64,000 nucleotides of DNA from Rhodophyticola porphyridii (lineage in GTDB: Bacteria; Pseudomonadota; Alphaproteobacteria; Rhodobacterales; Rhodobacteraceae). How positions within the stretch are numbered: the first letter of the stretch is position 1; every line of letters begins with the position of its first letter. This document shows, piece by piece, positions 42,057 through 50,682 of the stretch. A model generated the notes under the pieces. That model saw only the letters and a list, made by a program, of their open reading frames with translations. It did no database searches and was not told the origin of the DNA. The translations under genes were made by a program, and so were the position numbers. The stretch lies in assembly GCF_003688285.1 (NCBI RefSeq), contig NZ_RCNT01000007.1:1-64000 (forward strand), read 5' to 3'.

Positions 42057-42527
42057 TCAGTCGGACGGCTGGCGGAAATCGTCATGGCAGGCACCACAGG
42101 CATTCCCAAGCGGCCCCATCGCACCGCGAAGCGCGTCCAGCCCGTTGCCCGCCGCGGCCTGCAGGCCGGTCACGGCCTCGCCATAGGCCTGCCAATCCGC
42201 GCCGAACCCGGCCATATCCTCCCAGATCGCGGGCAGGGCGCGCGTGTTCTCCACCGCACCATTGTCAGAGCCCGGCACCCAGTAACCACGCCCGTCGACC
42301 ATGGCGAGCGCAGCCAGATTGCTGGCCGCCGTGGTCGCGGCCTCGGCATCGTATTCGGTGTTTCCGCGGGCCATGTTGCCCAGGATGCCGACATTGAAGG
42401 CCATGATCTGCATATGTCCCTGACGGGCGTTTATCGCCCCGCTGAACTCCTGCTGCGCATAGGCGGCGGCGCCGATGGCGAGCGACAGGATTGCGGCTGG
42501 CAGCGTGACGCGGCGGGCAAGTGACAT
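42057..42527 (-). CDS. Cytochrome c'
   Basis: A 156-residue periplasmic protein: signal peptide (TLPAAILSLAIGAAAYAQQ), four-helix body and C-terminal heme site CGACH in LGNACGACHDDFRQPSD. This C-terminal heme placement is diagnostic for cytochrome c'. Such proteins bind nitric oxide and may protect from it. ATG 42527 was chosen because AAAGGAGTACG precedes it and the signal peptide follows; the longer frame is not conserved. Confidence 0.9.
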   Translation of the reverse strand: MSLARRVTLPAAILSLAIGAAAYAQQEFSGAINARQGHMQIMAFNVGILGNMARGNTEYDAEAATTAASNLAALAMVDGRGYWVPGSDNGAVENTRALPAIWEDMAGFGADWQAYGEAVTGLQAAAGNGLDALRGAMGPLGNACGACHDDFRQPSD

Positions 42528-42668
42528 GGACGTACTCCTTTGCAATGAAACGGAAGCATCTGCGACTTCATAGCACATCACGCCCCCTCTGGGCGAGTTT
42601 TGCCTGTGCGCAGGCGCAAGGTGGCGTGCCGCCCCGCGCACAGGCCGCGATCGCGCCGGGCACGGTTC

Positions 42669-43592
42669 TCAGAACCGCCAGCCGAAGGCCAGCTCACCGA
42701 TCTGCCTGCCCAAAAGCTCCCCCGCCCCCAGTGACAGATAGGCGCCGCGGCCAAGCTCGTATTCCGCCTCGACCATGTAATAAGGCTCGTCGATTTCGGA
42801 TATATCCCGCAGGGTCAGGCTGAGCGTCAGCGGTTCGATGGGCCGGAAAAACCCGCTTGCGGTGACCATGCTGACACGCATGCCGTCAACCTCGCCGATC
42901 TCTGAATAGATCAACTGCCCGCCATATCGGCCGTAATCCACATCGACCGACGCGAACATCGCCCGCATGTCACGGGTGGGCTCGGAGCTTTCCTCGTAGC
43001 CCGCGGCCAGGCTCAGCGTTTCGTCAAACCGATAGCGCGCCGCCAGCCCGACCGCGGTCATATCGGCATCATCGAACCGGTGCACGGACGCACCGAAGCT
43101 GAGATTGCCGATCTGCCCGTCATAGCGCAGGCCCCATGGCATTTCGTCGCCCTGCAGATTGGTGCGCCAGGCATTCGAACTGGTCAGGGACTGGGCCTGC
43201 GCGCCCACAAGCGAAAGGTCGTTGAACGGTGTGCGCGGGCGATAATCGTCGAATGCGGGGCGCGGAGCCCCGACAGCGAACTGTCCGATATCGGTCTCCA
43301 TGAACAGGCTGAACCATGTGGCGGTGAGCGGATCGCCCGAATCCGCGCGAAAGGTCTGGATGTCCATATCGACACCCCAGGTCAGCGGGCCGCCCAAGGC
43401 TACATACCCCGCACTCAGATCCGCCCCGAAAAGGCGATCAATCGCAGTCATGTCGATATCCACGTAGGTAAGTTGCGCATGCCCGTCGATGTAGAAGCCA
43501 TTGGCGTCCACCTCGGTCCAGGGCAGCGGTTGGGCACTGGCCATACCCGCGAGGGACAGGATGACGGCGGGAAGAAAGTATAGCAGTTTCAT
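42669..43592 (-). CDS. Porin-like outer-membrane beta-barrel protein
   Basis: A 307-residue protein with a signal peptide (LLYFLPAVILSLAGMASAQ), alternating hydrophobic/polar strands throughout (FSLFMETDIGQFAVGAP, AVGLAARYRFDETLSLAAGY, YYMVEAEYELGRGAYLSLGA) and a C-terminal Phe in LAFGWRF, the signal for barrel insertion. It resembles Rhodobacteraceae porins. The substrate cannot be inferred. A perfect 16-bp palindrome lies about 40 bases upstream of its start. Confidence 0.75.
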   Translation of the reverse strand: MKLLYFLPAVILSLAGMASAQPLPWTEVDANGFYIDGHAQLTYVDIDMTAIDRLFGADLSAGYVALGGPLTWGVDMDIQTFRADSGDPLTATWFSLFMETDIGQFAVGAPRPAFDDYRPRTPFNDLSLVGAQAQSLTSSNAWRTNLQGDEMPWGLRYDGQIGNLSFGASVHRFDDADMTAVGLAARYRFDETLSLAAGYEESSEPTRDMRAMFASVDVDYGRYGGQLIYSEIGEVDGMRVSMVTASGFFRPIEPLTLSLTLRDISEIDEPYYMVEAEYELGRGAYLSLGAGELLGRQIGELAFGWRF

Positions 43593-43631
43593 GTGAAAGC
43601 TCCGTTGCTGGTTCTGTCATTCGTCGCGACA

Positions 43632-43647
43632 GAACCGGCGCCGGTTC
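43632..43647. promoter_or_regulatory. 16-bp perfect palindrome upstream of the porin-like gene
   Basis: GAACCGGCGCCGGTTC is fully self-complementary and lies 40 bases upstream of the porin-like gene's start. It could be an operator or a hairpin; no T-run follows. Confidence 0.35.
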
Positions 43648-43785
43648 ACTGAGATCGGCCGGGCTTCAGGAGTGTTGCAGAATTGTCATGCCGCGTCGCA
43701 AACGGCCACCCGGGCGCGGGCGCGCGCCATATGGCAGGTAAGACGGGGCCGGGCCGAGATGTGCGGGGGATCGACCCACCGGTTG

Positions 43786-44322
43786 TCAGGTAAACCGGAC
43801 CGCGCCGATATAGGGCAGGTTGCGGTTGCGCTGCGCATAGTCGATCCCGTAGCCCACCACGAACTCATCGGGGATCTCGAAGCCGATCCAGTCGGCGCGC
43901 ACATCCACCTCCCGGCGGGTCGGTTTGTCCAGCAAGGCGATGGTTTTCAGCTTCGCGGGTTCCCGCGTGTTCAGAAGCCGGGTCACATGGTCAAGTGTAT
44001 GGCCGGTATCGACAATATCCTCCACCAGCAGCACGTCGCGCCCCCCGATCTCGCCGCGCAGATCCTTCAGGATGCGCACCTCGCGGGAACTTTCGGTGGC
44101 ATTGCCGTAAGAGGAGGCTTCCAGAAAGTCGATCTCGACAGGCAGATCCAGCTCGCGCACCAGATCGGCGATGAACACGAACGATCCCCGCAACAGCCCG
44201 ACCAGAACCAGCTTGTCCGTCCCCGCGAATTCGGCTTCGATCTCCCGGGCGAGGTCTTCGATCCGCGCGGCAATGGCCTTGGCAGAGATCATCATGTCGA
44301 TTTCATATGGCTGCTGCGCCAT
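43786..44322 (-). CDS. hpt: Hypoxanthine phosphoribosyltransferase
   Basis: A 178-residue purine salvage enzyme forming IMP (and probably GMP) from base and PRPP. The PRPP-binding motif is [17 protein letters not shown], and the N-terminal part has [20 protein letters not shown] and [19 protein letters not shown] 44322 gives the family-like [20 protein letters not shown]. Divergent from the COQ10-like gene, which starts 83 bases away. Confidence 0.93.
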   Translation of the reverse strand: MAQQPYEIDMMISAKAIAARIEDLAREIEAEFAGTDKLVLVGLLRGSFVFIADLVRELDLPVEIDFLEASSYGNATESSREVRILKDLRGEIGGRDVLLVEDIVDTGHTLDHVTRLLNTREPAKLKTIALLDKPTRREVDVRADWIGFEIPDEFVVGYGIDYAQRNRNLPYIGAVRFT

Positions 44323-44404
44323 TCCGCCCCCGTCGAACAGCTTGATTTTTCTGCCGAACTCTACGACATGACCCCGACACAGGAAAGATCAAAACCCAAA
44401 GCCC

Positions 44405-44860
44405 ATGCCCAGCCATTCCGAAACCCGGCATCTGCCCTATACCGCCGATCAAATGTATGCGCTGGTCGCAGATGTGGAGCGCTATCCCGAATTCATCCCC
44501 TGGACCAACGCCGCGCGGATCAGGTCCGTCAGTCCGCTGACCGACGGCTCGGGCGAGGTGATGCTGGCCGATCTGGTGGTCGGCTTCAAAATGTTCCGTG
44601 AACGGTTCGGATCCCGGGTGACGCTGCGCCCCGAAATCCGGCGCATCGATACCGAGTATATCGATGGCCCGTTCAAGCACATGGTTTCGGCTTGGAAGTT
44701 CGCGCCTGCGAACGGTGGCTGCGAAGTCGGTTTCGAAGTGGATTTCGAATTCAAGAACCGCCTGCTGCAAGGCGCGGCGGGCATGTTCTTTCACGAGGCG
44801 ATGCAAAGGATCGTGCGCGCCTTCGAAAGCCGGGCGGAGGCGCTTTATGGCCGCGCCTGA
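44405..44860 (+). CDS. COQ10-like ubiquinone-binding protein (START/RatA superfamily)
   Basis: A 151-residue START-fold protein: TRHLPYTADQMYALVADVER, YPEFIPWTNAARI and DGPFKHMVSAWKFAPANGGC, then FEVDFEFKNRLLQGAAGMFF. Alphaproteobacterial members are COQ10 homologues that bind ubiquinone or its precursors and support respiration; automated pipelines sometimes call them RatA toxins. There is no antitoxin partner. Its 3' end overlaps the convergent cinA by 16 bases. Confidence 0.88.
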   Translation: MPSHSETRHLPYTADQMYALVADVERYPEFIPWTNAARIRSVSPLTDGSGEVMLADLVVGFKMFRERFGSRVTLRPEIRRIDTEYIDGPFKHMVSAWKFAPANGGCEVGFEVDFEFKNRLLQGAAGMFFHEAMQRIVRAFESRAEALYGRA

Positions 44861-45327
44861 TCGCCTGCCGCCGCGTGCAACAGCATGGCAAGCGCGTGGG
44901 CCACGCTGGCCGCGCGCACCTCGGCCCGTCCGGGCGCCCCGAAATCCACCGTTTCCGCAACAAGCGCGCCGCGCGTGGCCAGCCCGAAGCAGACCCGGCC
45001 TTCGGGCTTCTGCCCCGATCCGCCGGGGCCTGCGATGCCGGTGACCGAAATCGCGATATCGGCGGCCGAACGGGTCAGCGCGCCTTGCGCCATTTGCCGG
45101 GCAACCTCCTCCGACACCGCGCCGAAGCGTTCCAATGCCGGCGGCTCCACGCCCAGCATTTCGATCTTCGCCGCGTTGGAATAGGTGACAAATCCGCGGT
45201 CGAACACATCCGACGATCCGGCGATCTCGGTGATCGCGCCCGCGATCAGCCCGCCGGTGCAGCTTTCGGCGGTGGCCAGCATCCAGGCGCGTGCCCGCAA
45301 GGCGTCGATCACCGCGCGCGCCGTCAT
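44845..45327 (-). CDS. cinA: CinA C-terminal domain protein (nicotinamide-nucleotide amidase)
   Basis: A 160-residue stand-alone CinA C-terminal (PncC-like) domain: MLATAESCTGGLIAGAITEI, FDRGFVTYSNAAKIEMLGV and AISVTGIAGPGGSGQKPEGR. The enzyme hydrolyses nicotinamide mononucleotide to NaMN and ammonia in pyridine nucleotide recycling. ATG 45327 overlaps the pgpA stop by 4 bases. It is the last gene of the ispDF-pgpA-cinA operon. Confidence 0.93.
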   Translation of the reverse strand: MTARAVIDALRARAWMLATAESCTGGLIAGAITEIAGSSDVFDRGFVTYSNAAKIEMLGVEPPALERFGAVSEEVARQMAQGALTRSAADIAISVTGIAGPGGSGQKPEGRVCFGLATRGALVAETVDFGAPGRAEVRAASVAHALAMLLHAAAGDQARP

Positions 45328-45812
45328 ATCAGCGCCAGATGCGCGACCGCGGCCAGAACCGCCACCACAAGTGCGGCCATCCAGCCGGCCACAAGATCGT
45401 CCAGCATCACGCCCGTCGGCCCCTCCATCCGGTCGGCCCAGCCCACGGGGCCTGGTTTCAGAATGTCGAACAGGCGGAAGACGACGAAGGCCGCGATCAG
45501 TCCGGGCCACAGGCGCAGCATGTCGACCTCGGCGAACATCGCCCCGAAGGACACCGGCCAGAGCGCCACCCATTGGCCCGCCACCTCGTCGATGACGATC
45601 TCCGAGGGGTCATGATCCTCCGCGCCCCGCGTTTCCACCCCCGTCGCCCACCAGCCAAGCGCGGTGACTACCAGAGTGGCGGCAAGGAGCAGCCAGAACC
45701 CGCCCAGAAGATGCAGGCCATAGGCCAGCGGTATCGCCGCCAGACTGGCCCATGTTCCGGGGGCCGGACGCAGATGGCCGATGCCGAAAAGCGTGGTGAT
45801 CGCGCCGGTCAT
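45324..45812 (-). CDS. pgpA: Phosphatidylglycerophosphatase A
   Basis: A 162-residue inner-membrane enzyme that dephosphorylates phosphatidylglycerol phosphate. The conserved motifs are [40 protein letters not shown] and [20 protein letters not shown] (acidic and Lys residues for metal and phosphate). ATG 45812 gives this start and overlaps ispDF by 4 bases. Membrane helices lie between the motifs. Confidence 0.94.
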   Translation of the reverse strand: MTGAITTLFGIGHLRPAPGTWASLAAIPLAYGLHLLGGFWLLLAATLVVTALGWWATGVETRGAEDHDPSEIVIDEVAGQWVALWPVSFGAMFAEVDMLRLWPGLIAAFVVFRLFDILKPGPVGWADRMEGPTGVMLDDLVAGWMAALVVAVLAAVAHLALI

Positions 45813-46981
45813 GGCGCCACCAGCGTCACGGTGGCCAGCGCGGCGATCCCTTCTTCGCGGCCGGTAAAGCCAAGCCGCTCCGAGGTCGTGGCCTTGACCG
45901 AGACCCGGTCGGCCCCGATCCGCAGGATCCGCGCAAGCTCCGCGCGCATCGCCCCGGCATGTGGCCCGATCCTGGGCTGCTCGCAGATCAGCGTCAGATC
46001 CGCATGGGTGATCGCAAAACCCCGCTCCCCCGCCATCTCCACCGCATGGGTCAGGAAGACATGGCTCGCCACCCCCTTCCACTGCGGGTCGGAGGGGGGG
46101 AAATGGGTGCCGATATCGCCCGCCGCCAGCGCCCCGTAAATCGCGTCGGTCACCGTATGCAGGCCCACATCCGCATCGGAATGGCCCTGCAATCCGCGCG
46201 TATGCGGGATCGCCAAGCCGCAGAGCATCACATGATCGCCAGGCCCGAACCGGTGCACGTCGAACCCGTTGCCGGTGCGAATATCCATCTGCTGCCCCTT
46301 CACAAGACGTGCGGCGCGGGCGAAATCGTCCGGCGCGGTGATCTTCAGGTTATCCTCGCTGCCCGGCGTGATCGCAACCTCCAGTCCGAAGGCGCGCGCC
46401 ACCTCCACATCGTCGGCAGCGCCGCCCTGATGGGCTGCATGGGCCGCGCGGATCGGGCCCAGCCGAAACCCCTGCGGCGTCTGCGCGCGCCAGAGTCCGG
46501 TCCGGTCCTGCGTGCCCGACACCATGCTCGCGCCGCGCCAAAGCGCATCGGTGACGGGCAGGGCAGGGGCCGCGCCATTATGGCAGGCCAGCGCGTCCAA
46601 CACCCCGTCGATCACGTCGGGCGAGACCAGAGGCCGCGCGGCGTCATGGATCAGCACATAGTCCATCGCGTCATCGACCGCCGCCAGCCCCGCCCTGACG
46701 GACGCATCGCGGCTGTCCCCGCCGATCACATCGACCAGTGGTTGCCGCGTATCCGGCCGGGCGGCGGCAAAAAGATCGGCATCCTCGGCATGGCGGACCA
46801 CGACGATCTGCCCGATTGCTGGATGGCCGGCAAAGGCGCGGAGCGTGCGGGTCAGCACAGCGTCGCCCTCCAGCATCCTGTATTGCTTGGGAATTTCTCC
46901 ACCGGCCCGGATACCGCGACCGGCGGCAACGATAAGCGCGGCGGCGGTTGGAACCGGCGGATCTGCGGCGGGAACTGTCAT
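45809..46981 (-). CDS. ispDF: Bifunctional IspD/IspF (MEP cytidylyltransferase / MECDP synthase)
   Basis: A 390-residue fusion enzyme of the non-mevalonate isoprenoid pathway. The N-terminal IspD part (to about residue 225) has [20 protein letters not shown] and [20 protein letters not shown]. The C-terminal IspF part has [20 protein letters not shown] and [20 protein letters not shown] with the metal-binding Asp-His. Fused IspDF is common in alphaproteobacteria. ATG 46981 was chosen; an upstream in-frame start would add non-conserved residues. Confidence 0.95.
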   Translation of the reverse strand: MTVPAADPPVPTAAALIVAAGRGIRAGGEIPKQYRMLEGDAVLTRTLRAFAGHPAIGQIVVVRHAEDADLFAAARPDTRQPLVDVIGGDSRDASVRAGLAAVDDAMDYVLIHDAARPLVSPDVIDGVLDALACHNGAAPALPVTDALWRGASMVSGTQDRTGLWRAQTPQGFRLGPIRAAHAAHQGGAADDVEVARAFGLEVAITPGSEDNLKITAPDDFARAARLVKGQQMDIRTGNGFDVHRFGPGDHVMLCGLAIPHTRGLQGHSDADVGLHTVTDAIYGALAAGDIGTHFPPSDPQWKGVASHVFLTHAVEMAGERGFAITHADLTLICEQPRIGPHAGAMRAELARILRIGADRVSVKATTSERLGFTGREEGIAALATVTLVAP

Positions 46982-47162
46982 GATGCCGTGATAGGGCTTC
47001 GGCGAGGCCGGCACAATCCGGGAGAGTCAGCCGGTCAAAATGACGGCGCTTTGCCTATTTCTTAGGCATTTGCGCATGGTCATCTTGATTTCTCTGGGGT
47101 TTTCTTTGCTCTCACGGCCCGCAGGCATTACCTCGAACCTTAATTGCACAAGGATTGAGCAT

Positions 47163-48149
47163 TTGACAGTTTCACTGGCAGGCCGGACCCTTGCCCCCCC
47201 GGTGCTTCTGGCTCCGCTGGCCGGGATCACCGATCTCCCGTTCCGGCAATTGGTATCGCGTTTCGGAGCGGGGCTCGTGGTCTCCGAAATGGTGGCAAGC
47301 CAGGAAATGGTGGAGGCCAAGCCAAGCGTCCGGGCGCGGGCGGAACTGGGCTTCGGCCAGGCAAACACGGCGGTGCAGATTGCTGGGCGGGACGCCTACT
47401 GGATGGCCGAGGCCGCGAAGCTGGCCGAAGGGCGGGGCGCGCGGATCATCGACATCAACATGGGCTGCCCCGCCAAGAAGGTCGTCAACGGCTATTCCGG
47501 CTCCGCCCTGATGCGCGATCTCGATCACGCGCTCGGCCTGATCGAGGCGGTCGTCGCCGCCGTTTCGGTGCCGGTCACGCTCAAGACACGCCTTGGCTGG
47601 GATGACGCCTGCCTGAACGCCGCCGATCTGGCCCGCCGGGCCGAAGCGGCAGGGATCGGCATGATCACCATCCACGGCCGCACCCGGTGCCAGTTCTACA
47701 AGGGCCGTGCCGATTGGGCCGCCATCGCGCCGGTCAAGGCGGCGGTGGGTATCCCGGTCATCGCCAATGGCGACATAACCGATACCGCCACGGCGCGCCG
47801 GGCGCTGGCCGCCTCGCGGGCCGATGGCGTGATGGTGGGGCGCGGCGCCCAGGGCCGGCCCTGGGCGCTGGCGCAGATCGCCCATGATCTCTACGGCGCG
47901 CCCGCCCCCGATATCCCGCGCGGGGCTGCGCTGGCCCGGATGGTGACAGGCCATTACCGGGACATGCTGGCCTTCTACGGCAGGGATCTGGGCCTGCGCG
48001 TCGCGCGCAAGCACCTGGGCTGGTACATGGACGATGCGGGCACCGCCGCGCCGCTGCGCCGCGCCATTCTGACCGCGTCCGACCCCGCAGATGTGCTCGC
48101 GCGGCTGCCCGGGGCGCTGGCCCCGCGGCAGGACCGGGAAGCCGCATGA
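47163..48149 (+). CDS. dusB: tRNA-dihydrouridine synthase DusB (NifR3)
   Basis: A 328-residue FMN enzyme: PVLLAPLAGITDLPFRQLVS, INMGCPAKKVVNGYSGSALM (catalytic Cys in GCPAKK), LKTRLGWDD and ITIHGRTRCQFYKGRADWAA. In Rhodobacter capsulatus this gene is known as nifR3 and heads the ntrBC operon, as here. The start is most likely TTG 47163, 8 bases after AAGGA; an ATG at 47040 in the same frame would add 41 non-conserved residues. Its stop overlaps the ntrB start. Confidence 0.95.
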   Translation: MTVSLAGRTLAPPVLLAPLAGITDLPFRQLVSRFGAGLVVSEMVASQEMVEAKPSVRARAELGFGQANTAVQIAGRDAYWMAEAAKLAEGRGARIIDINMGCPAKKVVNGYSGSALMRDLDHALGLIEAVVAAVSVPVTLKTRLGWDDACLNAADLARRAEAAGIGMITIHGRTRCQFYKGRADWAAIAPVKAAVGIPVIANGDITDTATARRALAASRADGVMVGRGAQGRPWALAQIAHDLYGAPAPDIPRGAALARMVTGHYRDMLAFYGRDLGLRVARKHLGWYMDDAGTAAPLRRAILTASDPADVLARLPGALAPRQDREAA

Positions 48150-49216
48150 CCGCCTGGACCACATCTCTCTGGGCCTCGCTTCCGGTGCCCGCCATCATCC
48201 TCGACCCCGAGGACCGGATCGGCGACGTGAACCCGGCTGCCGAAAGCTTCCTCAACGCCTCGCGCAAAAGCCTTGAGGGTCACCCGGTCTGGGACAAGGT
48301 GTTCGTCGACGCGCCGCTGGAAGAGGCCTTCGCCCGGGTCCGCAGCGGGCAGGCGCCACTATTCGTGAACACCGTCGATGTGGGCACGGGCAGCAAGAAA
48401 CCGGTCGTCTGCGACGTGCAGATCGCGCCCCTTGCCGACCGGCCCGACCACGTGCTGGTGCTTCTGGAAAGCCGGGAGCTTGCGGGACGGCTGGACCGGG
48501 CCATGTCTTCGAAAACCGCGGCGAAATCCGCCATCGGCATGGCCGAGATGCTGGCCCATGAAATCAAGAACCCGCTGGCCGGCATCACCGGCGCGGCGCA
48601 ACTGATCTCCATGCATGCCAGTGGCGAGGATCGGGAACTGACCGATCTGATCGTGGAGGAGACGCGGCGGATCCTGAAACTGGTCGATCAGGTGGAGGAG
48701 TTCGGAAACCTGCGCCCGCCCGACCGGCGCGCGGTCAATATCCACGATGTTCTCGACCGGGCGCGGAAATCGGCCATGGTCGGGTTCGCGGCTCATATGA
48801 CCATCGAGGATGACTACGACCCGTCGCTGCCGCTGACATGGGCGGACCCAGATCAGTTGCTGCAGGTCTTTCTCAACCTTCTGAAAAACGCCGCCGAGGC
48901 CTGCAAATCCGGCGGCACGCTGCGCCTGCGCAGCTTTTACGAGTTGAGCCTGAAGGTGCGCCGCCGTGACGGGACGGGCGGGGCCGTTCCGCTCCAGATC
49001 GAAATCATCGATGACGGGCCGGGCCTGCCCGATGCGATTGCCGCCGACATCTTCGACCCGTTCGTGTCGGGCCGCGAAAACGGCACCGGCCTGGGGCTGG
49101 CGCTGGTTTCGAAAATCATCGCCGATCACGACGGATGGATCGCGGTCGACAGCGTTCCGGGCCGCACCGTGTTCCGCATTTCCCTTCCCGTCGCGCCCAA
49201 GGATGGCGCGCCATGA
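48146..49216 (+). CDS. ntrB: Nitrogen regulation histidine kinase NtrB
   Basis: A 356-residue cytoplasmic kinase/phosphatase. An N-terminal PAS domain (ILDPEDRIGDVNPAAESFLN) is followed by the H-box MLAHEIKNPLAGITGAAQLI, and the ATPase domain has NLLKNAAEA and EIIDDGPGLP with GTGLGLALVSKIIADHDG. It phosphorylates NtrC in response to nitrogen status, usually through PII. ATG overlaps the dusB stop (ATGA); ntrC begins 21 bases downstream. Confidence 0.96.
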   Translation: MTAWTTSLWASLPVPAIILDPEDRIGDVNPAAESFLNASRKSLEGHPVWDKVFVDAPLEEAFARVRSGQAPLFVNTVDVGTGSKKPVVCDVQIAPLADRPDHVLVLLESRELAGRLDRAMSSKTAAKSAIGMAEMLAHEIKNPLAGITGAAQLISMHASGEDRELTDLIVEETRRILKLVDQVEEFGNLRPPDRRAVNIHDVLDRARKSAMVGFAAHMTIEDDYDPSLPLTWADPDQLLQVFLNLLKNAAEACKSGGTLRLRSFYELSLKVRRRDGTGGAVPLQIEIIDDGPGLPDAIAADIFDPFVSGRENGTGLGLALVSKIIADHDGWIAVDSVPGRTVFRISLPVAPKDGAP

Positions 49217-49237
49217 CCCCGCGAGGAGACTGATCCA

Positions 49238-50608
49238 ATGGACGGCACCGTTCTTGTCGCAGATGACGACCGCACCATACGTACCGTGCTGACCCAGGCG
49301 CTGACACGGGCCGGATGCAAGGTGCATGCGACCTCCAGCCTGATGACGCTGATGCGTTGGGTGGAGGAGGGCAAAGGCGATCTGGTGATCTCCGATGTGA
49401 TGATGCCCGACGGCAACGGGCTGGAGACGCTGCCCCATATCACCGAAAAGCGGCCGGGCCTTCCGGTGATCATCATCTCGGCGCAGAATACGATCATGAC
49501 CGCGATCCAGGCGACCGAGGCGGACGCCTATGACTACCTTCCGAAACCCTTTGATCTGCCCGATCTGATGAAACGTGCGGCGCGCGCGCTGGACCAGAAA
49601 CGCCGCGCCCCGGCCTCCAAACCGGCCGACGCGCCCACCGGCGCGCAGGACGACCTGCCGCTGGTCGGGCGCACCGCGCAGATGCAGGCCCTCTACCGGC
49701 TGGTGGCGCGGGTCATGAACACCGATCTGCCGGTCCTTATCACCGGCGAAAGCGGGACCGGCAAAAGCCTGATCGCCAGGGCGATCCACGATTTCTCCGA
49801 CCGGCGCACGCTGCCCTTCGTGGTGGCCTCCTCGGTGGATCTGGAAGGCATGGACAGCACCTCCACGATCCTGTCGCGGGCCCGCGGCGGGTCGATCCTG
49901 TTCGACGAGGTGGGCGATCTGGGCGACGAATCTCAGGGCAAGATCGTGCGCATGCTGGATGCCATGGGCGACGGCGCGCCGCGGGTGATGGCCACCAGCC
50001 AGAAGGATCTCATGGAAAAGATGGAGGCGGGCCAGTTCCGACAGGATCTGTTCTATCGCCTCGGGGGGGTCGCGATCAATGTACCGTCCTTGCGCGAACG
50101 GGTCGACGACATCCCGCTTCTGGCGACCCATTTTCTGACGCGCGCGGAATGGGATGGTGGCCCGCTCCGCCGGTTTGCGCCCGAGGCGATGGATCTGATC
50201 CGCGCCTATTCATGGCCCGGAAACGTGCGCCAGCTTGAAAACTGCATCCGCCGGCTGACCGTCACCAGCATGGTGGAGGAAATCAGCAAATCCGAGGTGG
50301 AGACGGTTCTGGGCAACCAGCCCGCGATCGAGCCGCTGATGGGCGGGGGCGAGGGCGACAAGCTCAGCGCCTCGGTCGCCAAGCATCTGCGGCGCTACTT
50401 CGACCTGCATGGCGGGCTTCTGCCGCCGCCGGGTCTCTACACCCGCATCCTCAGGGAAGTGGAAATGCCGCTGATCGAGATCGCGCTGGATGCCACCGGC
50501 GGAAATCAGGCGAAATGCGCCGATCTTCTGGGCATCAACCGCAATACGCTCAGAAAGAAGATCACCGATCTGGATATTCGCGTGACACGCCGCCGCAAAT
50601 TGATGTAA
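49238..50608 (+). CDS. ntrC: Nitrogen regulation response regulator NtrC, lacking the GAFTGA loop
   Basis: A 456-residue activator. Receiver domain with phosphoacceptor Asp53 ([13 protein letters not shown]), AAA+ domain with Walker A GESGTGKS (170-177) and Walker B ILFDE (220-224), and a C-terminal Fis-type HTH ([20 protein letters not shown]). Between residues 200 and 218, where sigma-54 activators carry GAFTGA, the sequence is [19 protein letters not shown] and the loop is missing. R. capsulatus NtrC has the same trait and activates the housekeeping polymerase, so this protein probably does too. Third gene of the dusB-ntrBC operon. Confidence 0.96.
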   Translation: MDGTVLVADDDRTIRTVLTQALTRAGCKVHATSSLMTLMRWVEEGKGDLVISDVMMPDGNGLETLPHITEKRPGLPVIIISAQNTIMTAIQATEADAYDYLPKPFDLPDLMKRAARALDQKRRAPASKPADAPTGAQDDLPLVGRTAQMQALYRLVARVMNTDLPVLITGESGTGKSLIARAIHDFSDRRTLPFVVASSVDLEGMDSTSTILSRARGGSILFDEVGDLGDESQGKIVRMLDAMGDGAPRVMATSQKDLMEKMEAGQFRQDLFYRLGGVAINVPSLRERVDDIPLLATHFLTRAEWDGGPLRRFAPEAMDLIRAYSWPGNVRQLENCIRRLTVTSMVEEISKSEVETVLGNQPAIEPLMGGGEGDKLSASVAKHLRRYFDLHGGLLPPPGLYTRILREVEMPLIEIALDATGGNQAKCADLLGINRNTLRKKITDLDIRVTRRRKLM

Positions 50609-50682
50609 AACCGCAACAGTGCCGTGGCCAATGGGGAACAACCGCGTCAGGGCATTACAAGGTTTTGCGGCGGGGCGATGAA

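Noticed and set aside
44405-44860. RatA toxin of a type II toxin-antitoxin system
   Set aside because: The gene is a COQ10-like START protein; there is no antitoxin partner, and its neighbours are housekeeping genes.
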